From: Streptomyces sp. Ru72
GTDB lineage: Bacteria; Actinomycetota; Actinomycetes; Streptomycetales; Streptomycetaceae
Assembly (NCBI RefSeq): GCF_002920635.1
Contig: NZ_PQSR01000049.1
Span: 1 to 53,842, forward strand
DNA length: 53,842 nt
Reading direction: 5' to 3'
In this document: positions 23,899 to 32,524 of the stretch, piece after piece
Layout: every line of letters begins with the position of its first letter
Numbering within the stretch: the stretch's first letter is position 1
Position numbers and translations under genes: made by a program
Notes under the pieces: model-generated
The model's input: the letters and a program-made list of their open reading frames with translations, nothing else
Database searches by the model: none
Told to the model about the DNA's origin: nothing

Positions 23899-26430
23899 GT
23901 GACGATCTCACCCTTCGGGTCAGGCGACCCGTTCTCCGAACTCTTCAACCGCTTCTTCGGCATGAGTCCGGCGACCTCACCGCCGGCCGTCCAACGTGTC
24001 CCCATCGGACGTCTCCTCAGCGACTCCGCGCACGAGTTGCTCGCCACCGCCGGCGCACGGGCGGCCGAGGACGGGTCCGATCTCGACACCGTCCACCTGC
24101 TGTGGGCCGCGACCCAGGTGCCGGCCGCGCGCCAGGTGCTGGAGCAGGCGGGCGCCGCCCCCGGCAAGCTCGCCGGCGACCTGCGGGAATCCCTGCCCTC
24201 CGGGACCGGCACGGGTGAGCCCGCGCTGACGCCGGCGGCCAAACGTGCCCTGCTCGCGGCGCACGCCCGCTCCCAGGCGGCCGGCGCCTCATACATCGGC
24301 CCCGAGCACATCCTCGCCGCGATCCTGGACGATCCGCGCTCCCCGCTGGCCCGGGCCCTCAGGACGGAGGGAGCGACGCCGGGCGCGCTCGGCGGCGCGC
24401 CCCGGCAGGGGAGGGAGGCGGGCGGGCACCCCGACACACCGACGCTCGACGAGTACGGGCGCGACCTCACCGACGAGGCGCGCGCCGGACACCTGGACCC
24501 GGTGGTCGGCCGGGCGGCCGAGATCGAGCAGACCATCGAGGTACTCTCCCGGCGCACGAAGAACAACCCGGTGCTGATCGGCGATCCCGGCGTCGGCAAG
24601 ACCGCGATCGTCGAAGGGCTGGCCCAGCGCATCGTGGCGGGCGAGGTCCCCAAGGCGCTGAAGGACCGCCGCGTGGTCGCCCTCGATCTCGCCGGCCTCG
24701 TCGCCGGCTCCCAGTACCGGGGCCAGTTCGAGGAGCGGCTCAAGAAGGTCATCGACGAAGTCACGGGGGCAGAGAAGAGCGTCGTCCTCTTCATCGACGA
24801 ACTGCACACGGTCGTCGGCGCCGGCGGCACCGGCGAGGGATCCATGGACGCGGGAAACATCCTCAAGCCCACCCTCGCCCGCGGCGACCTCAGCGTGGTC
24901 GGCGCCACCACCATCGACGAGTACCGCAAGCACATCGAGAAGGACGCCGCGCTGGAACGCCGCTTCCAACCCGTCATGGTGCCCGAACCCACCGTCGAGG
25001 AGACGGTCGAGATCCTGCGCGGACTGCGCGACGCCTACGAGGCCCACCACCAGGTCCGCTACACCGACGAGGCGCTGGACGCCGCGGCCGCCCTCTCCGA
25101 CCGTTACATCAGCGACCGCTTCCTGCCCGACAAGGCCATCGACCTCATGGACCAGGCCGGAGCCCGGGTCGGACTGCGCAGCGTGGGGGACTCCGCGGAG
25201 GCCGCGGACCTCGAGGGCCGGCTGACCCGGCTGCGCCGGGAGAAGGACGAGGCCGTCAGCACCGAGGACTTCGAGCGCGCGAGCCAACTCAAGCGGGAGA
25301 TCACGGAGTTGGAGGGCCGGCTGGCCTCGGTCGGCGAGGGCGGAGCACCCACGCCCAGCGTCACCCCCGACGACATCGCCGAAGTCCTCTCCGCCCGCAC
25401 CGGTATTCCCGTCTCCCAGCTCACCGAGACCGAACGCGACCGGCTGATGAAGCTGGAGGAGGTCCTGCACGAGCGGGTCGTCGGCCAGGACGACGCGGTC
25501 ACCGCCGTGGCCCAGGCCGTGCGCCGCGGCCGGGCCGGCATGGGCGACCCGAACCGGCCCACCGGCAGCTTCCTCTTCCTCGGCCCCACCGGCGTCGGCA
25601 AGACGGAACTCGCCAAGGCGCTGGCGGAACTGCTCTTCGGCGACCCGGACCGCATGATCCGCTTCGACATGAGCGAGTTCCAGGAGAAGCACACCGTCTC
25701 CCGGCTCATCGGCTCCCCGCCCGGCTACGTCGGCTACGAGGAGGCCGGACAGCTCACCGAGGCGGTGCGGCGCAAGCCGTACAGCGTCGTGCTGTTCGAC
25801 GAGGTGGAGAAGGCCCACCGCGACGTGTTCAACCTGCTGCTGCAGGTCCTGGACGACGGACGGCTCACCGACGCGCAGGGGCGCACGGTCGACTTCCGCA
25901 ACACCGTCGTCATCATGACCAGCAACATCGCCTCCAAGCACATCCTCGACCACCACGGCGACATCGACGAGATCAGGGACGACCTGACGGCGGAACTCCA
26001 GGCGCACTTCCGCCCGGAGTTCCTCAACCGGATCGACGAGGTCATCGTCTTCCACGCCCTGGGCCGCCGGGACCTGGTGCGGATCGTCGACCTGCTCCTG
26101 GCGGGCAGCCGCCGCCGGCTGCGCGCCCAGCAGATCGGCCTGGAGGTCACAGAGACGGCCAAGGAGTGGCTGGCGAACCGCGGCTACCAGCCGGAGTACG
26201 GGGCCAGGCCGCTGCGCCGCACCATCCAGACCGAACTCGACAACCGGCTGTCGAACATGCTGCTCGAGGGCACGCTCAACCCGGGCGACACCGTCGTCGT
26301 CGACGTCGTGGACGGTGAACTGGGCCTGAGCCTCAAGGCGAAGGCGGCGGCCCAGGAGCAGGGAGCGCCGGGCGGCAGCCCGGAGGACACCGAGGAGGAG
26401 CCTCCGAGCTGGCCGGGACCGATTTCCTAG
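23899..26430 (+). CDS. Clp/Hsp100 AAA+ unfoldase, ClpC-like middle region without ClpP loop
   Basis: An 843-residue class I Hsp100 protein. A short Gly/Phe/Pro leader (SPFGSGDPFSELFNRFFG) precedes a divergent Clp-N double repeat (about 40-160). AAA-1 has Walker A GDPGVGKT (~229-236) and Walker B VVLFIDELH; AAA-2 has GPTGVGKT (~562-569) and VVLFDEVEKAH. The middle insert (~436-476) is a short UVR-like coil as in ClpC, not the long ClpB coil. Between MTSNIASKHIL and HFRPEFLNRIDE there is no Gly-Phe/Leu docking loop, so ClpP binding is doubtful and a disaggregase or chaperone role is inferred. GTG start chosen; the ribosome site is weak. Confidence 0.88.
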   Translation: MTISPFGSGDPFSELFNRFFGMSPATSPPAVQRVPIGRLLSDSAHELLATAGARAAEDGSDLDTVHLLWAATQVPAARQVLEQAGAAPGKLAGDLRESLPSGTGTGEPALTPAAKRALLAAHARSQAAGASYIGPEHILAAILDDPRSPLARALRTEGATPGALGGAPRQGREAGGHPDTPTLDEYGRDLTDEARAGHLDPVVGRAAEIEQTIEVLSRRTKNNPVLIGDPGVGKTAIVEGLAQRIVAGEVPKALKDRRVVALDLAGLVAGSQYRGQFEERLKKVIDEVTGAEKSVVLFIDELHTVVGAGGTGEGSMDAGNILKPTLARGDLSVVGATTIDEYRKHIEKDAALERRFQPVMVPEPTVEETVEILRGLRDAYEAHHQVRYTDEALDAAAALSDRYISDRFLPDKAIDLMDQAGARVGLRSVGDSAEAADLEGRLTRLRREKDEAVSTEDFERASQLKREITELEGRLASVGEGGAPTPSVTPDDIAEVLSARTGIPVSQLTETERDRLMKLEEVLHERVVGQDDAVTAVAQAVRRGRAGMGDPNRPTGSFLFLGPTGVGKTELAKALAELLFGDPDRMIRFDMSEFQEKHTVSRLIGSPPGYVGYEEAGQLTEAVRRKPYSVVLFDEVEKAHRDVFNLLLQVLDDGRLTDAQGRTVDFRNTVVIMTSNIASKHILDHHGDIDEIRDDLTAELQAHFRPEFLNRIDEVIVFHALGRRDLVRIVDLLLAGSRRRLRAQQIGLEVTETAKEWLANRGYQPEYGARPLRRTIQTELDNRLSNMLLEGTLNPGDTVVVDVVDGELGLSLKAKAAAQEQGAPGGSPEDTEEEPPSWPGPIS

Positions 26431-26464
26431 TGCCGCGAGGCAGGCGCCACTTTGGCAACAGGCC

Positions 26465-26854
26465 CTAACCCGCCGCGCCCTCGGGGACGCGGTCCAGGAA
26501 CCCGTGCACGCTGCGGATACGCCCCTCGCCGTCCAGGGTGATCACGTCCGAGCCGGCGACGGGCGCCGAGCCGTCCGCGTCGCTCGTCAACTCCCAGGAG
26601 AAGCGGGCGAGTTCGTGGTGACCGTCGACCGCGCCCGTGAGCCGGAAGGAGAACCCCGGGAACTGCGCGTGCGCTCCCGCGATCAGGGCGACGATCTGCT
26701 CGTGCCCGCTGACGTCGGCCAGAGGGTCGGTGTAGGTTCCGTCCGCGGTCCAGGCGGCGGCGACCGCCTTCGCCAGCGCCTGAGCGTCACGGGTGTTCCA
26801 CGCCTCGAAGTACCGGGCGACGGCGGTCTCGTAACGGTTGGTCTCTGCGGTCAT
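26465..26854 (-). CDS. NTF2-like (SnoaL-type) protein
   Basis: A 129-residue alpha+beta cone-fold protein: YFEAWNTRDAQALAKAVAAAWTADGTYTDPLADVSGHEQIVALIAG, then FRLTGAVDGHHELARFSWEL and a closing strand VHGFLDRVPE. The family includes polyketide cyclases, isomerases and binding proteins; no catalytic residues single out an activity. The ATG has GGAGG upstream. It is convergent with the Clp gene. Confidence 0.8.
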   Translation of the reverse strand: MTAETNRYETAVARYFEAWNTRDAQALAKAVAAAWTADGTYTDPLADVSGHEQIVALIAGAHAQFPGFSFRLTGAVDGHHELARFSWELTSDADGSAPVAGSDVITLDGEGRIRSVHGFLDRVPEGAAG

Positions 26855-27222
26855 GACGATCAGCCTCCGTCGAGGTCACATGCACTGGTCAGGGGCCGGA
26901 TCCCGGAGTCTGGTGCCTGGCGGGAGCCGACACCGCAACCATGCCCGGACACCCGTGGGGGCGTCGATTACCTCCCGGGTAAGCGCGGGCACACCGGGCG
27001 GAGTGGCCCGATTGCGCCAGAAGCGGCCGTGAATATGCCAGGAGACTGGCTGAAATCGCATGGTGACAGAGGGTCAGGAGTGGCGATACTCGAAAGAGCG
27101 GGCGACCCGGGACACGATAGAAAGCGCTACCGCGCCGACAGCGGGACGCCCACGTGCACAGCGAGCGAACGCAAGGCACCACGGGCCGATCCGGCACCGA
27201 GCACCGCACGGGGGGAGCGATC
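26855..27222. other. Intergenic region, no gene seen
   Basis: The region separates divergent genes and should contain both promoters. I see no convincing -10/-35 pair, repeat or ORF with family features in it. Confidence 0.3.
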
Positions 27223-27633
27223 GTGCACGACGAGTTCCTGTGCCATGTCACGGCATACGGCGTCTGCGGGGGGCAACGGGTCGGCGTCCCTCTCGGCACC
27301 TACCGCGCCCCGACCCTGGCCCTCGCCCTGTGGTGGATGCGCGACCGTGCCTCCTGGATCGCCGAACGGCTCGACCCGGCCCCCGACAACCCGCTCTACC
27401 CGCCGAACTCCGTCGCCCCCGTCGCCGACACGGTCCCCGACGTGCCGGCCGTCCTGCGCGCCTGGTGCAAGGACGTCGGGCAGCAGGAGAGGGTGGCCGA
27501 GGAGCTGGCGGCCGGCCGGCTGGTCCGTGTCGCCGTCAGTGACGACACCACCGAGTACGAACTGCTCGCCGAGTCCGTGGACGCGCTGCGGATGCAACGG
27601 TTCGTGCCCGCGCTGTCCACCCCGGTGGCCTGA
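27223..27633 (+). CDS. Hypothetical protein
   Basis: A 136-residue soluble protein starting GTG (VHDEFLCHVTAYGVCGGQRV) with GGGGGAG six bases upstream. It has a regular helix/strand pattern (LALALWWMRDRASWIAERLD; AVLRAWCKDVGQQERVAEEL; LVRVAVSDDTTEYELLAES) and ends in VALSTPVA-like residues. The family is not recognised, though the composition and ribosome site support a real gene. It is convergent with the streptophobe gene. Confidence 0.65.
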   Translation: MHDEFLCHVTAYGVCGGQRVGVPLGTYRAPTLALALWWMRDRASWIAERLDPAPDNPLYPPNSVAPVADTVPDVPAVLRAWCKDVGQQERVAEELAAGRLVRVAVSDDTTEYELLAESVDALRMQRFVPALSTPVA

Positions 27634-27652
27634 CCGGAGGCGGGGCGCCGCG

Positions 27653-28939
27653 TCACGGAACCTCGCCCCGTCGCCGCACACGCTGGGCGAGCAGCCCGCC
27701 CACGAACCCGGTCGCGAGTCCCCACACCATGGCGAGCCCCAGCGCCGTCCCCGGCCGGGGTCTCAGGAACAGCACGCCGGAGAGCCCTCCGCCGAGGTCG
27801 CCGACCCCGATGAGCGACAGGCCGTAGTGCGCCGAGACCCGGCACAGCAGGCAGACGGCGAGAACCGCCGCGATCAGCGCGACCGCCATGTGCACGGCGT
27901 GCCGCCACGGCCGCACCGACGCCGGTGAGCGCACCGCCAGCACGAACCCGGCGGTGATCAGCAGCACGGCGTCCACGGCCACGAGCCACCAGACCCGGCC
28001 GTCGTACCGGGCGAGCGTACGAAGGTTCAGCGTCGAGAGGTACGGAGTCCGCAGCACCTCGTCGAGCGGATGCGGCATGGGCAGCCCGAACGGCCCGTCC
28101 ACCCGGCCGTGCCAGGTGGCGCCCATGCCGAGGGTGAGCACCGGCCACACCAGGTTGGGGAGGCCCAGCAGGATCAGCGCGAACGTCTCGGCCGGGTGCC
28201 CGCGGGTCGCCGCCACCACCAGCGCGACGACGGCGCCCAGGGCGACGCAGGCGAGCAGCAGGGCCACCATGGCGAAGGCGGCGGGCCGCACCGAATCCTG
28301 GAAGCGCAGCAGCCGGGCCGGCAGCGGCGCACCCCGTGACACCAGCAGGGCGAGGACGAGCACGCCCGCCAGCCACAGCAGACCGAACAGCACGGTCGGC
28401 CAGAGGTCCGTGGTGAAGCCGATCCTCGGGGAGATCCCGAACAGGCTGCCGATGTCGCCGATCGTTCCGGTGCCGAGCGGAACCGCGAAGGTCTGGCGGG
28501 CCACCAGGGCGAGACCGACGAGCGCCACCAGCCACAGCACGGCGATCCGGCCTGCCCAGCCCGCCAGTTCACGCCCGCCGGCGACGGCCCGGTGCCGCAG
28601 CGGGCGCAGGAATCCCGTGGCGATCACCAGCGCCCCGGACAGCGTCACCGACAACGGCATCACCGTCAGCCCCGCCCGTGCGCCGGCCGACGCACCGGCG
28701 TCGCCCGCCAGCCTCACACTGCCGCCGACAGCCACGACGACCACGGCCACGACCACACGGGGGAACCCGCCCTCCGGGATGGCGCTGCCGCCCGCCGCCC
28801 ACAGCCCGAGCGCGGCGAGCGCGCCCATGACGACCAGCCCGGCCAGCACCGTCACGCAGGCCCGCACCCAGCCGTGCGGTGCGAGTGCCGGTCCGCCGGT
28901 GCGCGCGGCGGCCCGGCCGGACGGGCTCGTGACGCTCAC
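27653..28939 (-). CDS. Streptophobe-family membrane protein
   Basis: A 428-residue, very hydrophobic protein with about ten membrane helices. Segments such as VMPLSVTLSGALVIATGFLRPLRHRAVAG and VSRGAPLPARLLRFQDSVRPAAFAMVALLL match what I recall of the Streptomyces-specific streptophobe family, whose function is unknown. The product begins MSVTSPSGRAAARTGG. A MITE-like element lies 12 bases upstream of its start codon, so its native promoter may have been displaced. Confidence 0.75.
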   Translation of the reverse strand: MSVTSPSGRAAARTGGPALAPHGWVRACVTVLAGLVVMGALAALGLWAAGGSAIPEGGFPRVVVAVVVVAVGGSVRLAGDAGASAGARAGLTVMPLSVTLSGALVIATGFLRPLRHRAVAGGRELAGWAGRIAVLWLVALVGLALVARQTFAVPLGTGTIGDIGSLFGISPRIGFTTDLWPTVLFGLLWLAGVLVLALLVSRGAPLPARLLRFQDSVRPAAFAMVALLLACVALGAVVALVVAATRGHPAETFALILLGLPNLVWPVLTLGMGATWHGRVDGPFGLPMPHPLDEVLRTPYLSTLNLRTLARYDGRVWWLVAVDAVLLITAGFVLAVRSPASVRPWRHAVHMAVALIAAVLAVCLLCRVSAHYGLSLIGVGDLGGGLSGVLFLRPRPGTALGLAMVWGLATGFVGGLLAQRVRRRGEVP

Positions 28940-28951
28940 ACTGCCACGCTA

Positions 28952-29129
28952 GTGCCGTGACCGGAAAGGTTCACCGGCTCGCGACGCCCGGCAGGGGACC
29001 TCGCCGCGTTGTCGCATCGCCCGCGTACATCCAGTACGCGGGCGATGCTCCACCACTGCCTGAACGGCGTGGGGCACCCCCAGCACCGGACGCCGCGGGC
29101 TTTCCGGCAAACCTTTCCGGTCACAGCAC
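28952..29129. mobile_element. MITE-like element with 20-bp terminal inverted repeats and internal hairpin
   Basis: The left end GTGCCGTGACCGGAAAGGTT (28952-28971) and the right end at 29110-29129 are inverted repeats matching at 19 of 20 positions. Inside, 29014-29028 and 29034-29048 form a perfect 15-bp-arm palindrome with loop ATCCA. The 178-bp unit carries no transposase, so it would need a transposase in trans. No clear target duplication is seen; CTAG overlaps the left boundary. A diverged partial copy lies at 1638-1719. Confidence 0.75.
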
Positions 29130-29335
29130 CGGGCAGCCTCACGACGCCCCGTACGGCCACGCCCGCCTCCTTGGCGAGCGCATCGATGTCCTCCGCGAGC
29201 GCGTCGACGGCCGCATCGGTCGAACGGCCGGGCCGCGGCACCCGTCAACTGCCGCCACCATGTCGGCCGCACGGCTTCACCCAGGGCAGAACGCCGCTCC
29301 CTTCCCGTGGCGCCCCGGATCCCTAGGCTGAAGGG
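29130..29335. other. Gap with possible ORF stub
   Basis: On the minus strand, 29130-29241 reads RPGRSTDAAVDALAEDIDALAKEAGVAVRGVV, helix-like and non-shadow in composition, then runs into the MITE-like element. It may be the beginning of a gene truncated by the insertion; no ribosome site or family supports it. TAGGCT at 29324-29329 is a likely -10 for the regulator gene starting at 29336. Confidence 0.3.
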
Positions 29336-29767
29336 GTGAGCACTCATGCGCCGAACGAAGCCCGCGTCATCCCCCTGCGCCCGCAGACCGCGCCGCCCGG
29401 CTCCGGTGCGGCGACCCGCACCCCGCAGCGACCGACGGGGGCCCCGCAGCCACCCGCGCCCAAGGAGCCCTTGTGGCGGGACCTCGTCGGTGATGTGCTG
29501 CGGCGCGAGCGGCTCGCACAGGAGCGCACGTTGAAGGACGTCGCGGAGGCGGCCCGGATCTCGATGCCGTACCTGTCCGAGCTGGAACGCGGCCGAAAGG
29601 AGGCCTCCTCCGAGGTCCTCGCGGCCGCCGCCCAGGCCCTCGGGCTCGGTCTCGCCGACCTGCTCTCGCTCGCCCAGGACGAGCTGGCCCGGTACGCCCG
29701 GAGCCGGGTGGGCCGGGGCCGCAGGTCCCCGACGGCGCAGTACGACGGTCTCTGCCTCGCCGCCTGA
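29336..29767 (+). CDS. popR: PopR-like Xre/HTH regulator with Leu-Ala-Ala C-terminus
   Basis: A 143-residue regulator: a disordered Pro-rich N-terminus, then a helix-turn-helix (LVGDVLRRERLAQERTLKDVAEAARISMPYLSELERGRKEASSEVLAAAAQAL). In S. lividans PopR activates clpP3 clpP4 and is degraded by ClpP1/P2 through its final Ala residues. This protein ends YDGLCLAA, an ssrA-like tail, and the next genes are a clpP pair. GTG at 29336 lies six bases after TAGGCT, so the mRNA may be leaderless. The context makes the assignment strong. Confidence 0.82.
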   Translation: MSTHAPNEARVIPLRPQTAPPGSGAATRTPQRPTGAPQPPAPKEPLWRDLVGDVLRRERLAQERTLKDVAEAARISMPYLSELERGRKEASSEVLAAAAQALGLGLADLLSLAQDELARYARSRVGRGRRSPTAQYDGLCLAA

Positions 29768-29847
29768 CCGAACCGTGGGCCGGTACGGCGGGCGCGCCCC
29801 GCCGTACCGGCCCACGCGGCCGGCCTCCGGGTCCGACTGCTCCGGGC

Positions 29848-30450
29848 TCAGACGAACGCCAGCCGTCGGCTCAGCACCTCGTCGGCGAGCCCGTAGGCGA
29901 CAGCCTCGTCGGCGGTGAACACCTTGTCGCGGTCCATGTCCGCGCGCAGCGTCGCCACGTCGTGGTGGGTGTGCCGGGACAGGACCTCCTCCACCTGGGA
30001 GCGGATGCGGACCATTTCCTTGGCCGCCAGGCTGAGGTCGGAGACCGTGCCCTGCCGTCCGCCGCTGGCCGGCTGGCCGAGCAGCACCCGCGCGTGCTGG
30101 AGCACGAACCGCCGCCCGGGATCTCCGCCGGCCAGCAGCACCGCCGCCGTGGAGGCCGCCTGGCCGACGCAGAACGTGGAGATCGGGGACTGCACGAACG
30201 TCATCGTGTCGTAGATCGCCATCAGGGAAGTGAAGGATCCGCCGGGCGAGTTGAGGTAGATCGAGATCTCCTGCTCGGGATTCGACGACTCCAGGTGCAG
30301 GAGCTGCGCGATGACCACATTGGCGACCCCGTCGTCGATCTCGGTGCCGAGGAAGATGATCCGCTCGTTGAGTAGCCGGCTGAAGACGTCGTAGGACCGC
30401 TCGCCCTGCGCGGTCCGCTCGATGACGTACGGAACCGTGTACGACCCCAT
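29848..30450 (-). CDS. clpP4: ClpP-family protease subunit (ClpP4-like) lacking the catalytic His
   Basis: A 200-residue ClpP fold. The nucleophile Ser is in CVGQAASTAAVLL (about Ser100) and the Asp region is DMDRDKVFTADEA (about 175). The conserved HQP of the catalytic His motif is GQP here (HARVLLGQPASGG, Gly at about 125), so the triad is incomplete. The codon on the strand is GGC with intact neighbours, so it is not a frameshift artefact. It starts 1 base after the upstream clpP stop, implying translational coupling and a mixed tetradecamer in which this subunit may be structural. Confidence 0.85.
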   Translation of the reverse strand: MGSYTVPYVIERTAQGERSYDVFSRLLNERIIFLGTEIDDGVANVVIAQLLHLESSNPEQEISIYLNSPGGSFTSLMAIYDTMTFVQSPISTFCVGQAASTAAVLLAGGDPGRRFVLQHARVLLGQPASGGRQGTVSDLSLAAKEMVRIRSQVEEVLSRHTHHDVATLRADMDRDKVFTADEAVAYGLADEVLSRRLAFV

Positions 30451-30451
30451 G

Positions 30452-31090
30452 TCACAACCCCATCCGCCGGCGCGACGCGGCCGGGCGGACGTCGGCGAGC
30501 GACTCCACCACCCGGTCCACCATCCCGTACTCCCTGGCCTGATCGGCCGTGAACCAGCGGTCCCGGTCGCCGTCCCTGGCGATCGTCTCCTCGCTCTGCC
30601 CGGTGTGCTCGGCGGTGATCCGCTCGATGGCCTTCTTGGTGAACTGAAGGTTCTCCGCCTGGATCTCGATGTCCGCGGCGGTGCCGCCGATGCCCGCCGA
30701 GGGCTGGTGCATCATGACCCGTGCGTTCGGCAGCGCGAACCGCTTGCCCCGCGTTCCCACGGTGAGCAGGAACTGCCCCATGCTCGCCGCGAACCCCATC
30801 ACGAGCGTCGAGACGTCGTTCGGGACGAGCCGCATGGTGTCGTAGATCGCGAGCCCCGCCGTGACCGATCCGCCGGGGCTGTTGATGTACAGGCTGATGT
30901 CGCTACGAGGATCCTCCGCCGACAGCAGGAGCAGCTGCGCGCACACCCGGTTGGCCGACACCTCGTCGACCTGAGTGCCGAGGAAGACGATCCGCTGGGC
31001 GAGCAGCTGCGCGGCGAGGTGGTCGTCGAAGCGGCTGGGCGGTGTGTCGCCCTCCTCCGCCCGCGGCGAGAGCGTGGTGAGTGGGGTCAT
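30452..31090 (-). CDS. clpP3: ClpP-family protease subunit (ClpP3-like)
   Basis: A 212-residue ClpP with a complete triad: Ser103 in MGFAASMGQ, His128 in ARVMMHQPSAG and Asp177 in GDRDRWFTADQA. The oligomerisation block YINSPGGSVTAGLAIYDTM is intact. The ATG at 31090 has AAGGAG six bases upstream. It is the first gene of a two-gene clpP operon that in S. lividans is silent unless ClpP1/P2 are missing and PopR accumulates; PopR-type half-sites lie 74-103 bases upstream. Confidence 0.9.
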   Translation of the reverse strand: MTPLTTLSPRAEEGDTPPSRFDDHLAAQLLAQRIVFLGTQVDEVSANRVCAQLLLLSAEDPRSDISLYINSPGGSVTAGLAIYDTMRLVPNDVSTLVMGFAASMGQFLLTVGTRGKRFALPNARVMMHQPSAGIGGTAADIEIQAENLQFTKKAIERITAEHTGQSEETIARDGDRDRWFTADQAREYGMVDRVVESLADVRPAASRRRMGL

Positions 31091-31163
31091 CGGATCTCCT
31101 TGTCTGTGGCGTGGATGCCGTCGACTCCACTCTTGGCCTCGGGAGACCCCCGGATGCGGTTTC

Positions 31164-31193
31164 TCTGCCCGCCGCAGATTCGCCACGGGCAGA
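31164..31193 (-). promoter_or_regulatory. Candidate PopR binding sites upstream of clpP3-clpP4
   Basis: TCTGCC-CGC-CGCAGA at 31164-31178 differs by one base from the TCTGCC-N3-GGCAGA palindrome that I recall for S. lividans PopR. A further GGCAGA half-site follows at 31188-31193. Position upstream of clpP3 fits activation. Confidence 0.55.
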
Positions 31194-31202
31194 GGCCATG
31201 GC

Positions 31203-32402
31203 TCAGCCCTTCTCGCGCAGCTGCCTGAAGAACGCCCGCACGTCCTCCACCAGCAGGTCCGGCTCCTCCATGGCCGCGAAGTGCCCGCCCCGGTCGAACT
31301 CCGTCCAGCGCACGAGGTTCTCCGTCCGCTCCGCCCTGTGCCGCAGCGGGATCTGGATCTCGGCGGGGAAGACCGCCAGTGCGGTCGGCGCGGTCGAGGG
31401 TTCGGCCGGCGCGGCGGCCCGGCCCGTGGCGTGCGCCCGCTCGTAGTAGATCCGGGACGACGAACCGGCGGTCCCGGTCAGCCAGTACAGCATCACGTTC
31501 GTCAGCAGCAGGTCCCGGTCGACGGCTTCCTCGGGCAGCTCCGCGGAGTCCGTCCACTCGCGGAACTTCTCCACGATCCAGGCGAGTTGCCCGACGGGCG
31601 AGTCGGTGAGCGCGTACGCCGACGTCTGGGGCCGGGTGGAGTGCAGCATCGCGTAGCCCGCGCCCTCGCGCTGCCACTCGGACCAGCGCTGCCACGAGGT
31701 GAGCGTACGCTCCCGCTCCTCGGGGCTGAGCGCGGCCAGCTCCTCGGCGGTCGGTTCGGTCAGCTGCTGAGCGCCGGGCAGCAGGTTCAGGTGGATGCCG
31801 ATCACCCGCTCCGGGTGGGCGCGGCCCAGCTCACGGGAGACGGCCGCGCCCCAGTCGCCGCCCTGGGCGCCGAAGCGCGGGTAGCCGAGCCGGTCCATCA
31901 GCTCCACCCACGCGTCGGCGACCCGGCCCGCCTCCCAGCCGGTCTCCCGGGTCGGTCCGGACAGGCCGAACCCCGGAATGCCGGGCACCACCACATGGAA
32001 CGCGTCGGCCGGATCACCCCCGTGGGCGGCCGGGTCGGTGAGCGGCCCGACCACGTCGAGGAACTCCACGATCGACCCGGGCCAGCCGTGCGTGACGATC
32101 AGCGGGGTCGCGTCCGGCTCGGGGGAGCGCACATGGGCGAAGTGGACGTGTGCGCCGTCGATCTCCGTCGTGAACTGCGGCCACGCGTTCAGCCGCGCCT
32201 CGGCGGCCCGCCAGTCGTAGTCGTGGCGCCAGTACCGCACGAGCTCCTTCAGATAGTCGAGGGGCACCCCGTACGCCCACCCCACGCCGGGCAGCTCGTC
32301 CGGCCAGCGGGTGCGGTCGAGCCGGTCATGGAGATCGTCGAGGTCGCTCTGGGGGATCGCGAGGCGGAAGGGCCGGATGCTCTCGGCGGGCGAGGACGTC
32401 AT
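31203..32402 (-). CDS. Epoxide hydrolase (alpha/beta-hydrolase with EHN domain)
   Basis: A 399-residue enzyme opening epoxides to diols. The N-terminal EHN lid (FRLAIPQSDLDDLHDRLDRTRWPDELPG) is followed by the alpha/beta-hydrolase core: VTHGWPGSIVEFLDVVGPL (oxyanion HGWPG), GAQGGDWGAAVSRELG (nucleophile Asp) and DRGGHFAAMEEPDLLVEDV (catalytic His). The start at 32402 gives the usual family length; a longer frame to 32510 looks non-coding. The substrate is unknown. Confidence 0.92.
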   Translation of the reverse strand: MTSSPAESIRPFRLAIPQSDLDDLHDRLDRTRWPDELPGVGWAYGVPLDYLKELVRYWRHDYDWRAAEARLNAWPQFTTEIDGAHVHFAHVRSPEPDATPLIVTHGWPGSIVEFLDVVGPLTDPAAHGGDPADAFHVVVPGIPGFGLSGPTRETGWEAGRVADAWVELMDRLGYPRFGAQGGDWGAAVSRELGRAHPERVIGIHLNLLPGAQQLTEPTAEELAALSPEERERTLTSWQRWSEWQREGAGYAMLHSTRPQTSAYALTDSPVGQLAWIVEKFREWTDSAELPEEAVDRDLLLTNVMLYWLTGTAGSSSRIYYERAHATGRAAAPAEPSTAPTALAVFPAEIQIPLRHRAERTENLVRWTEFDRGGHFAAMEEPDLLVEDVRAFFRQLREKG

Positions 32403-32524
32403 GGCGGCGATGCTAGTGGCGGGCACCGGGACCGCCACACGGATTGATCCGCGGCTCGGCCGATGAGTTCCGGGGCGAGGATCGGTCTGCACAGGTGACC
32501 GCTTCCACACTCCAGGAGGTACAC

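Noticed and set aside
26428..26465. Possible third element end (CTAGTGCCGCGAGGCAGG) after the Clp gene
   Set aside because: It shares only AGTGCC with the MITE-like ends and has no inverted partner; could be another relic but not supported.
29130..29241. Minus-strand ORF stub beside the MITE-like element
   Set aside because: Helix-like composition but no ribosome site, no family and it continues into element DNA; recorded only as part of the gap.
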